Source of the DNA: a filamentous cyanobacterium CCP2
GTDB taxonomy: Bacteria; Cyanobacteriota; Cyanobacteriia; Elainellales; Elainellaceae
DNA: 39,549 bases
Direction of reading: 5' to 3'
NCBI GenBank assembly: GCA_003003615.1
Contig: PVWD01000024.1
Coordinates: 1 to 39,549 of the forward strand
Shown: positions 26,942 through 34,256 of the stretch, piece by piece
Layout: every line of letters starts with the position of its first letter
Position numbering within the stretch: the first letter of the stretch is position 1
The notes under the pieces: model-generated
Told to the model about the DNA's origin: nothing
Databases searched by the model: none
What the model saw: the letters and a program-made list of their open reading frames with translations, nothing else
Program-made: the position numbers and the translations under genes

Positions 26942-28081
26942 TTAAAAATCGATCGATTTAATTGGGCAATAGAAGGTAAACGTTGTCCACCCAGCTTGGC
27001 TGGTGACATGAATTTTGCCTTGCAGTTGTTCAACCAATTTTTCAGCTAAAGCCAGTCCTAAACCTGTGCCTCCCTGCTTCCAGGGATCAGCATTGGGAAC
27101 GCGGTAAAACTTCTTAAAAATGTGAGGCAGTTCTTGGATAGGGATTTCAGCTTGATTGCATACCTTAAATTCGATCGTTTCTGAAGCGGGCAAATACTCC
27201 GCATGAAACTGAATACGCCCCTGAGTGGGAGTATATTTGCAAGCATTGTTCAGCAACTCTACGAGGACACGCGCCAACCGATCGCGTTGAACGATGATGC
27301 TTGGCAGGTCTGGGGCGATCGAAATTTCCAACTGCTGCTTCTGCTTCTGGGTGCGGCTTTGAAACGGTTCAATCAGAGTGGGCAGCCAAGCTTGTAAATT
27401 GACAGATTCACTAACAGTAGCGGAATGGGGAGAAGTTTCTAATTTTTGTAAATCCAGTAAGTCATTAATCAGGGCAATCTCACGATCGCACTCGATCTGC
27501 AAAATCTCCAAATAGCGAAGTTTACGCTCCTCTTCAGAGGCAACCTTCAGCATTTGGATAGCCATTTTCATATTCGTGACGGGGGTTCGTAGTTCATGGG
27601 AAACGGTACTGAGAAAATCATCTTTTAAGCGGTGCAAATTTTCCAGAACTTCAATTTGGGCCTTGCTTTGTTGGAGTGCGGCTTCAGCCCATTTCCGGTC
27701 ACTCCGCTCTTGCGACAGTTGCAAAACTGACCGAACTGCCATTGGCAACCGAGAAAGGTGCTGATTGGACTTAAGAATGTAATCGTCCAGCCCTGTTTTC
27801 ATTGCTTCAACCGCAATTTCTTCATTACCACTATTGGTAAACATAATGACTGGACAATCTGGACAGCGAGACTTAATTTCTTTGAAAACGGTAATGCCAT
27901 CACTCCAACCTAGTCGATAGTCCGTAATTACCAGATCAAAATTTCCTTCAGCAATGGCTCGATAAAAGTCCGCCGCTTCTCCAGCTTGCTCAACCCACAG
28001 ATCCTGAAACTCACGCTGTAATGCACGGACAGCTAGAAGACGATCGCTGGGGCTATCGTCAATCAGAAGCAAGCGTAACAT
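26942..28081 (-). CDS. Histidine kinase with N-terminal receiver (REC-HisKA-HATPase)
   Basis: A 379-residue cytoplasmic kinase. The receiver (1-120) has Asp8/Asp9, phosphoacceptor Asp54 and Lys104 in YILK. A short coiled coil leads to HisKA with His162 in STVSHELRTP. The HATPase domain (about 260-375) has an LLNNACKYTP N-box and GGTGLGLALAEK G2 box. Placing the receiver first suggests input from another kinase by phosphotransfer, then output to an unlinked regulator. Its receiver aligns without gaps over about 108 residues with that of the next gene upstream, so the two are probably duplicates. Confidence 0.93.
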   Translation of the reverse strand: MLRLLLIDDSPSDRLLAVRALQREFQDLWVEQAGEAADFYRAIAEGNFDLVITDYRLGWSDGITVFKEIKSRCPDCPVIMFTNSGNEEIAVEAMKTGLDDYILKSNQHLSRLPMAVRSVLQLSQERSDRKWAEAALQQSKAQIEVLENLHRLKDDFLSTVSHELRTPVTNMKMAIQMLKVASEEERKLRYLEILQIECDREIALINDLLDLQKLETSPHSATVSESVNLQAWLPTLIEPFQSRTQKQKQQLEISIAPDLPSIIVQRDRLARVLVELLNNACKYTPTQGRIQFHAEYLPASETIEFKVCNQAEIPIQELPHIFKKFYRVPNADPWKQGGTGLGLALAEKLVEQLQGKIHVTSQAGWTTFTFYCPIKSIDF

Positions 28082-28184
28082 CTGGCGATTCCCAAAAAAT
28101 TATAGACTTTGCCACATCACTACAATGGAACAGAGCTTATGAAAAGCTTCTGAACCCTCATCATGGATCAGTCCTGGGCAGAGT

Positions 28185-29774
28185 TCATCTGTCTGAAGAG
28201 GAAACAGAGGAACGAATCTGCTCAGCAATTGCTGCAACAAGCTCGATCGGATCAACAGGTTTAGATAAGTGTGCCTTAAATCCGGCTGCTAATGCCTGTT
28301 TTTGATTGACTTCGCCTGCATAAGCAGTCAGAGCAATGGACAGGAGCGGCTTATTTGATGGAGAGAGTAAAGCTTGAAGCTGCTGAATGAGGGCATATCC
28401 ATCCATTTCCGGCATTCCAATATCACTCACCAAAACATCTGGATGCAATTGCAAAAACGCCGTTAAAGCCTCCCGTGCTGAGGTGACAGCCGTAACAGTT
28501 GCTCCTGCACTTTCTAAAATAAAACTTAAAATTTCTAGGTTATCTCTTTCATCATCTACGACTAATACCTTTACGCCTTGTAAATTGGCAACACTCTCCA
28601 CCGAGATCGGCACTCCAATGATTTCAGAGTTTGCAGTCAACAGGGGAAGCATTATCGTGAAGGTTGCCCCTTTCCCCACTCCTGGGCTTTCTGCTCGAAC
28701 GCTTCCTCCATGCATTTCGGTTAGATGACTGGCGATCGCCAACCCTAACCCAAGCCCACCAAAGTTGCGAGTTGTGGAACTATCTGCCTGCCGGAAATAT
28801 TCAAACACATAAGGTAAGAATTCAGGAGCGATTCCTTTTCCGGTATCTTTTACAGTAATTCGAGCATACAAATCAACGTAATTTAGGCTAACCTCAACTT
28901 TGCCGCCCTCTGGAGTAAATTTGATGGCGTTAGAAAGAATATTCCAAATGATTTGCTGTAGGCGAGCCGAATCGCCAGAAACAAACCGACCTCGCGGTTC
29001 TAAGTGGGTTTCAAGCTGAATGCGCTTGGCTTCGGCAGCTAAACGCACTGTTTCCAGAGCGGCTCCAATAATTTGCACCAAATCAACCGGGATCATGTTG
29101 AAACTGAGCTTGCCCCGCAAAATCCGAGAGATATCCAGCAAGTCTTCAATCAGTTGAGTTTGGAGTTCGGCATTACGCTCAATGGTTTCCAAAGCATAGC
29201 TGACTCTGGCAGCATCCAGATTGCCTCGACGAAGCAGTTTTACCCAGCCCAAAATGGGGTTGAGCGGGGTGCGAAGTTCGTGGGAAAGCACTGCCAGGAA
29301 TTCGTCTTTGAGTTGATTCGCTTTTTCCAGTTCTTGGGTCTGGCGGCGAAACCGTTCTTCCGAAAGTTTGAGTTGCTCTTGGGCGTTTTCATAATCTTGT
29401 CGGAGCCGTTCTTTGTTGAGGCTTTCCTGTACTGCAATCGTCAAACGGTGCAAAGGTTTGCCTTTCAGCACATAGTCACTCAAACCCTGCTTCATTCCCT
29501 CCACCGCAATTTCCTCAGAGCCGCTATTTGTAAACATAATCACTGGACAGTTGGGATAGCGAGATTTGATGCTTTGCAAGATGGTCAGCCCATTATTCCA
29601 ACGCAATTGGTAGTCCAGAATCACCAAATCAAATTCGCCAGCTTCTAGGGTTGGTTCAAAATCGCTGGCTTGGCAAACTTCTTGGATTTGTACATCTGAA
29701 ATTGTTCTTCTCAATTCACGAATTGCCAATAGCCGATCGGCCTGGCTGTCATCAATTAGCAGAATCCGGAGCAT
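28185..29774 (-). CDS. Hybrid histidine kinase (REC-HisKA-HATPase-REC)
   Basis: A 529-residue cytoplasmic hybrid kinase. REC1 (1-120) has Asp8/Asp9 and Asp54. A coiled coil (about 120-155) precedes HisKA with His165 in AVLSHELRTP. The HATPase domain (about 262-380) has ILSNAIKFTPEG, VKDTGKGI and GGLGLGLAIA. REC2 (about 400-520) has Asp451 in SDIGMPEMDGY and a late Lys in SKPV. Both receivers keep the phosphorylation residues. It lies upstream of the paralogous REC-kinase with a 103-nt gap, and both may be co-transcribed. Confidence 0.94.
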   Translation of the reverse strand: MLRILLIDDSQADRLLAIRELRRTISDVQIQEVCQASDFEPTLEAGEFDLVILDYQLRWNNGLTILQSIKSRYPNCPVIMFTNSGSEEIAVEGMKQGLSDYVLKGKPLHRLTIAVQESLNKERLRQDYENAQEQLKLSEERFRRQTQELEKANQLKDEFLAVLSHELRTPLNPILGWVKLLRRGNLDAARVSYALETIERNAELQTQLIEDLLDISRILRGKLSFNMIPVDLVQIIGAALETVRLAAEAKRIQLETHLEPRGRFVSGDSARLQQIIWNILSNAIKFTPEGGKVEVSLNYVDLYARITVKDTGKGIAPEFLPYVFEYFRQADSSTTRNFGGLGLGLAIASHLTEMHGGSVRAESPGVGKGATFTIMLPLLTANSEIIGVPISVESVANLQGVKVLVVDDERDNLEILSFILESAGATVTAVTSAREALTAFLQLHPDVLVSDIGMPEMDGYALIQQLQALLSPSNKPLLSIALTAYAGEVNQKQALAAGFKAHLSKPVDPIELVAAIAEQIRSSVSSSDR

Positions 29775-29849
29775 ATTAATTTAACAATGGGAAGCTAAAC
29801 GATCGACTAGCTTATTGAACCATTGCGCTAAAAATTTTGTGAGTGCTGA

Positions 29850-29882
29850 AAGTCCAAAAAACAGGTCTACCTTAAGGTAGGT
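29850..29882 (-). terminator. Possible terminator after the Rcp1-like receiver gene
   Basis: On the minus strand, downstream of the receiver stop, a 14-bp perfect palindrome (29867-29880, CTACCTTAAGGTAG) can form a short hairpin. It is followed by a run of six T residues a few bases later. The stem is only about 5 bp with a TTAA loop, so termination would be weak. Confidence 0.4.
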
Positions 29883-29905
29883 CTTAGTTTGGAGGTTTTA
29901 TTCCT

Positions 29906-30313
29906 TTAGAGTAATCCTGTCGTTTGAAGGATATTAGCAAGCATACTGGAAGTGAGGGGCTTTAACAGGTAAGAGGTTGCTCCTAAGCCGTAGGCCCGGT
30001 CAATTTCAATTTGGTTATTAGAAGTTGACAAAACAACAATGGGCACCTGAATGGAAAGCTGTTGTTGTTGTAGCCATTCCATCACTTCAAAGCCAGTTTT
30101 GCGCGGCATTTTCAGATCTAGCAGCAGTAAAGCGGGGAAGGGATGTCGATCGCGGTCATCATAGGCTCCTTGTCCTGCTAAGTAATCGATCGCAGCCTCT
30201 CCATGATCTACAATCTGCAAAACGTGGGGAAAACCCAGGGCCCGAAACGCCCGCTGCGTCAACAACACATCTGCCCGGTTGTCTTCTGCCAAAAGGAAAA
30301 CCCGCCCAGTCAC
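29906..30313 (-). CDS. Single-domain response regulator (Rcp1-like)
   Basis: A 135-residue receiver. The GTG start at 30313 overlaps the TGA of the upstream kinase (GTGA), showing translational coupling. An upstream ATG at 30340 lies inside the kinase. The sequence is of the Rcp1 type that serves phytochrome-like kinases: LLAEDNRADVLLTQRAF, GEAAIDYL, phosphoacceptor Asp66 in LLLLDLKMPRKTGFEV, then STSNNQIEIDRAYGLGATSYLLKP. It almost certainly receives phosphate from the coupled PAS/GAF kinase. It has no output domain, so it acts by protein contact. Confidence 0.94.
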   Translation of the reverse strand: MTGRVFLLAEDNRADVLLTQRAFRALGFPHVLQIVDHGEAAIDYLAGQGAYDDRDRHPFPALLLLDLKMPRKTGFEVMEWLQQQQLSIQVPIVVLSTSNNQIEIDRAYGLGATSYLLKPLTSSMLANILQTTGLL

Positions 30314-33300
30314 GCCGTTGCCTCCCGCAATTCCACCCAAAACCGGCTCCCTTCACCCAACGCCGACTCTACACCCACACGTCCACCCATTCGTTCAATC
30401 CCTTTCCGCACGATCGCCAATCCCACCCCAGTTCCAGGATAAGTTTCAGTGGTGTGCAACCGCTCAAATACTTGAAAGATGCGTTCCTGATGCTCTGGTG
30501 CAATACCAATGCCGTTGTCTTCAATCCATAATCTCACCCATCCATCACGGTGTTCTGCCCAAATTTGGATGTGGGGTTGGCGATCGGATGGCCCAAATTT
30601 CACTGCATTGGTGAGTAAGTTCAAAATGGATTGGGTCAGCGTAATGTGGTGGCCCATCACGTCTGGTAACGGTTCTTCTACATTAACTTGGACGTTTTTG
30701 GCTTGCAGATCGTTTGCAATGTGGGCCAACTCTTCTGCAATAATTTTGGACAGGTTTATCGGTTGAACGGTGATATCTGTACGAGAAAGCCGCCCATAAT
30801 TCAGCAAGTCTGTCACCAGTTGTTCAGCTTGTTGGGCGGAGTCAGCAATTCCCTGGGCGTATAGTTGGGCGGTGGGGGCAAGCTGGTGGCCGTAGTCTTC
30901 TAAAAGGGCTTGGGATAAGCCTCGCATGGCGCGAAGGGGGCCCCGCAGGTCATGGGATGCGGAGTAATTAAAGGTTTCTAAACCGTCGATCGCCTCTTGT
31001 AGGGCGGCGGTTCGTTCTACCACTCGCTGTTCAAGTTCTTCAGTATAGCGTTGTAGCTGTTGTCGGAGTTGGGCCTGCTGAATGACAACGGCTAGCTGGT
31101 TAGCAACTTCCTGAGCAATTTCGCGGCTTTCCAAATTAAAGGCAAAGGGGCGATCGGCAAATAGGTAGAGATCACCAATCAAATCATTCTCCACCACCAA
31201 CGCCGCAATTAACACACTCCGCATTCCCTCAATAAACTGATGTTCCAACAGGGGCGGACGTTCTAGCATCATCCCTAAGTCTTCAATGTAGCGAACCGTT
31301 TCCCGATGGCGCAGGCTTCCCAACGAGGACAGCGTATCAATGGGTAAAACGGTGCCTGCCGGTTGTGCATCCACTTGCCCTGCCAAAACTTGGGCTTTGT
31401 TGGTTTCAAAGTTAAACAGAATCAGCGCAGCTTGCTGATAGGGAATGGCTTGGCTGAGGCGGAACAGAGCCACTTGGGCAATTTCACTAGGAGAAGAAAC
31501 TGCTAGAATGGCTCGGTCAATTTGCTGGAGGGTTTCCAGTCTTTGGGCCGATCGCCGCAATCGTTCTTCAGTTTGTTTGCGCTGGGTAATGTCTACATTC
31601 ACTGCAACAGCACTGACAATTTCACCTAACTCATTGCGAATGGGCACAGCCGAATTGAGAATTGTTTTCCTTTGCCGGTCAAAGGTTTCAATATCAATTT
31701 CTTCATTTACAACGGTTTCTCCACGCAGCACAGCCCGCGCCAAAGCCCAATCCTCAGCCGCAACGCGCGCTCCCGTTTTTGCCCACCAGCCAATATAATC
31801 TCCATATTCCTGAATGCTTCGACTGCGGAAAACCTCCTGCCCCCAAATTGCCCGCATCGATGCATTCAGTTCTAAAAGCTTTCCAGTAGCATCTGCAATG
31901 CCTACTCCAACGGGTAAAAGATCCAGTAAAATCTTCAGGCGTTTTCGCTCCAGGTCGCTGGCAGCTTTTTCTTGAGTCAGTAATTCTTCAGCGTGTTTGC
32001 GTGCGGTAATGTCAAAGCGAATGGCAAAATACTGAAACGGTTTACCCGATTCGTTTAGCAAGGGAACGATCGTTGTGTCTACCCAATAAGTTACGCCATC
32101 CTTCGCCCGGTTTTTGATTTCTCCATGCCAAACTTTGCCCTGGGTGATAGTTGCCCAGAGATGGCGAAAAAATTCTCTGGAATGGTATCCAGAGTTAACT
32201 AAACGATGGGTTTGTCCAATGAGTTCAGCTCGGCTAAATTTGGAAATTTTGCAGAATTTTTCATTCACATCGGTAATCACGCCTTCGGTATCTGTAATGA
32301 CCAAAATTGCTGCTTGATCCAGAGCAAATTTTACGTCTGACAAATCTTTGACCAGTTGTCGTTGAGTTGCTTCTGCCCGAATTCGATCTGTAATATCTCT
32401 GGCAATGCCAATGACACCCATAATGTCACCTTCAGCATTGTGATAGGGATCTTTTGTGGTGAGAAAAGTATGCATTTCACCGGCGATCGGCAATTCTTCC
32501 TCAAAGGTTTGCGACATTCCCGTTTCCATCACCGTGCGATCGAGCTGCTGTAGAAAATTTGCAACCTCTAATGGCAATAACTCAGTATCCTCTTTGCCAA
32601 GAATTTCTTCTTTTGGTTTCTCAAAAATCTGGATTGTCGCAGAGTTCACAAGCTGATACTGCCCCTGGCGATTTTTTGCAAAAACGGCATCTCCCGTCCC
32701 TTGAATCACCGTTTGAAGCAATCCATAACTTTCTTGTAGATCCTGTTCACTTTGCTTTTGCTGAGTCATATCTCGAATCACAACAGAGAAGCCGCGCGAT
32801 CGATTCTCTGCACTGTGAAGGGCTGTGATCAAAACATCTGCCCAAAACAAATGGCCATCCTTCCCCCTGAGCCATCCTGTACCCCCGCAGCTTCCTTCTG
32901 TTACAGCACACTGTAAGTCACGAGCAGGCTTATCTTGAGCAATGTCAGCTTCCAAATAAAACAGCGAGAAATGCCGCCCCAGTGCCTCCGCTGCCCCGTA
33001 GCCTCCAATCAACTCTGCACCGCTATTCCAACTGGTAATATAGCCATCTGCATCTAAACCAAAAATGGCATAATCTTTCACACTCTCAACCAGAAAACGG
33101 TACTGCTCCTCGCTGTCTTTCAGCGTCAAGGCAAACTGTTCAGCTCGTTGCTTGGCATTCCGCAAAGCTTCACTCAATCCACTAATGCAGATTCCTTCGA
33201 TAACGAAGATGATAATTCTCGTCCAGTTCGCAATATCTAAAACACTCAGGCTGAGTTGCGGTTGCACAAAGAAATAAGTGCCAAAGATGGTACATAGTGC

Positions 33301-33474
33301 GGTTGCCAACAACCCCGGACGCACCCCTCCATACCAAGCACTAAACAACACAGGCAAAATAAAAACCAAAAGCGGAGCATTTCCATTGAGCAAAGGCGTT
33401 AACGAAAATCGCAGCAATAGAGTCAGTACACTGATGATGACTGCAACGCCATATCCAGATAGAAAAATCCGCAT
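30310..33474 (-). CDS. Membrane-bound multi-PAS/GAF histidine kinase
   Basis: A 1054-residue kinase. The N-terminus (to about 110) has about four membrane helices, resembling DUF4118-type modules. Four PAS domains follow at roughly 125-245, 255-370, 385-500 and 520-645. A GAF domain (about 650-810) has no conserved Cys that would point to a bilin. The kinase core has NYSASHDLRGPLRAMRG as H-box, NLLTNAVKFGPS as N-box, WIEDNGIGIAPE, and GTGVGLAIV. This core is of the phytochrome-like class, fitting the coupled Rcp1-like receiver. ATG 33474 is preferred to GTG 33486, which lies in a tandem repeat. The signal sensed is unknown. Confidence 0.94.
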   Translation of the reverse strand: MRIFLSGYGVAVIISVLTLLLRFSLTPLLNGNAPLLVFILPVLFSAWYGGVRPGLLATALCTIFGTYFFVQPQLSLSVLDIANWTRIIIFVIEGICISGLSEALRNAKQRAEQFALTLKDSEEQYRFLVESVKDYAIFGLDADGYITSWNSGAELIGGYGAAEALGRHFSLFYLEADIAQDKPARDLQCAVTEGSCGGTGWLRGKDGHLFWADVLITALHSAENRSRGFSVVIRDMTQQKQSEQDLQESYGLLQTVIQGTGDAVFAKNRQGQYQLVNSATIQIFEKPKEEILGKEDTELLPLEVANFLQQLDRTVMETGMSQTFEEELPIAGEMHTFLTTKDPYHNAEGDIMGVIGIARDITDRIRAEATQRQLVKDLSDVKFALDQAAILVITDTEGVITDVNEKFCKISKFSRAELIGQTHRLVNSGYHSREFFRHLWATITQGKVWHGEIKNRAKDGVTYWVDTTIVPLLNESGKPFQYFAIRFDITARKHAEELLTQEKAASDLERKRLKILLDLLPVGVGIADATGKLLELNASMRAIWGQEVFRSRSIQEYGDYIGWWAKTGARVAAEDWALARAVLRGETVVNEEIDIETFDRQRKTILNSAVPIRNELGEIVSAVAVNVDITQRKQTEERLRRSAQRLETLQQIDRAILAVSSPSEIAQVALFRLSQAIPYQQAALILFNFETNKAQVLAGQVDAQPAGTVLPIDTLSSLGSLRHRETVRYIEDLGMMLERPPLLEHQFIEGMRSVLIAALVVENDLIGDLYLFADRPFAFNLESREIAQEVANQLAVVIQQAQLRQQLQRYTEELEQRVVERTAALQEAIDGLETFNYSASHDLRGPLRAMRGLSQALLEDYGHQLAPTAQLYAQGIADSAQQAEQLVTDLLNYGRLSRTDITVQPINLSKIIAEELAHIANDLQAKNVQVNVEEPLPDVMGHHITLTQSILNLLTNAVKFGPSDRQPHIQIWAEHRDGWVRLWIEDNGIGIAPEHQERIFQVFERLHTTETYPGTGVGLAIVRKGIERMGGRVGVESALGEGSRFWVELREATA

Positions 33475-33477
33475 TCC

Positions 33478-33603
33478 CAACCCCACTATTGCCTAAATAA
33501 ACCCAGCAACCTCAACCATTCCCATCCACCCATCCGTTGCCAACCCCACTATTGCCTAAATAAACTCAACAACCTCAACCATTCCCATCCACCCATCCGT
33601 TGC
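33478..33603. repeat. Tandem direct repeat, 2 x 63 bp
   Basis: Two adjacent 63-bp copies (33478-33540 and 33541-33603) differ at two positions. Each begins CAACCCCACTATTGCC and ends CACCCATCCGTTGC. The sequence following 33603 starts as a third copy (CAACACTAT) and then diverges. The array abuts the start of the PAS/GAF kinase and lies in its 5' leader or promoter. Confidence 0.9.
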
Positions 33604-33738
33604 CAACACTATCTTTTACAGTTTTACTGTAATATTTCAAGGATAAACTCCTGCCTAAGGTATGAGGTGAACGCTCCATTCGCGAGGAACAATAGAGGCA
33701 AGCCCTGCTAACCTCGATCGTTTCTCCACGTTTTCCCT

Positions 33739-34143
33739 GTGTCTCCTTTACATGCTTGTTCCAAACCGGACTCCCATCCTTCCCGTATCCTCGTCGTAGA
33801 TGACTTGAGCGATAATCTGTTTCTGCTGCAAACCGTTTTAGAAGCAGAAGGATACGAGGTGGATACTGCAAACAACGGCAGTTTAGCCTTATCTAAGGTT
33901 GAAGATTCACCACCCGACTTAATACTGCTAGACGTGATGATGCCAGACATGAATGGATATGAAGTCACTCAGCAGATTCGCCAAAACGAAAACGTACCGT
34001 TTATTCCCATTTTGCTTGTCACCGCCCATGGTGAGGCGGATGCTGTACAAGGATTGGCATTGGGAGCGAATGATTTTATTCGCAAACCGATCGAATTTGA
34101 TAAGCTTTTGGCACGAATCAGAGCGTTTTTAGGATTTTGTTGA
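33739..34143 (+). CDS. Single-domain response regulator (CheY-like)
   Basis: A 134-residue receiver reading from GTG 33739, with no in-frame ATG before the conserved part. Residues Asp21/Asp22, phosphoacceptor Asp65 in LILLDVMMPDMNGYEV, Thr in LVTAHG and Lys in IRKPI are all present. It ends directly after the receiver fold, so output is through protein interaction. It is divergent from the PAS/GAF kinase and could share its phosphate supply. No clear Shine-Dalgarno is visible, so the first 10-15 residues are uncertain. Confidence 0.85.
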   Translation: MSPLHACSKPDSHPSRILVVDDLSDNLFLLQTVLEAEGYEVDTANNGSLALSKVEDSPPDLILLDVMMPDMNGYEVTQQIRQNENVPFIPILLVTAHGEADAVQGLALGANDFIRKPIEFDKLLARIRAFLGFC

Positions 34144-34153
34144 AATTTTTTGA

Positions 34154-34193
34154 AAAGGGAACGATTTCTATTCCCCTTCTCTAAATTTTTCTC
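34154..34193 (+). terminator. Probable terminator of the receiver gene
   Basis: About ten bases after the receiver stop, AAAGGGAA and TTCCCCTT pair across a 9-nt loop with one bulge. A T-rich tract (AAATTTTTCT) follows on the plus strand, as in a rho-independent terminator. Confidence 0.55.
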
Positions 34194-34199
34194 TAAAAA

Positions 34200-34224
34200 G
34201 TAGGGTGGACAATGCCCACCCTAC
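34200..34224. repeat. GTAGGGTGG hairpin between convergent genes
   Basis: A perfect 9-bp inverted repeat (GTAGGGTGG, 34200-34208; CCACCCTAC, 34216-34224) with a 7-nt loop, placed between two convergent genes. GTAGGGTGG(G)...CCCACCCTAC is, to my knowledge, a frequent dispersed palindrome in cyanobacterial genomes. Here it may also help end transcription of ppsA. Confidence 0.7.
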
Positions 34225-34256
34225 CCGTTTCTATTTGTTAGCCGCTACCAATCATT

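Noticed and set aside
26809-27033. 74-codon frame overlapping the REC-kinase end
   Set aside because: It overlaps the conserved ATPase domain in another frame and has no ribosome binding site.
33475-33486. GTG start for the PAS/GAF kinase within the repeat
   Set aside because: It adds only four residues and lies in repeat sequence. The ATG at 33474 is the simpler start.
33478-33603. CRISPR array
   Set aside because: The two 63-bp units are contiguous with no spacers, and no cas gene is nearby.
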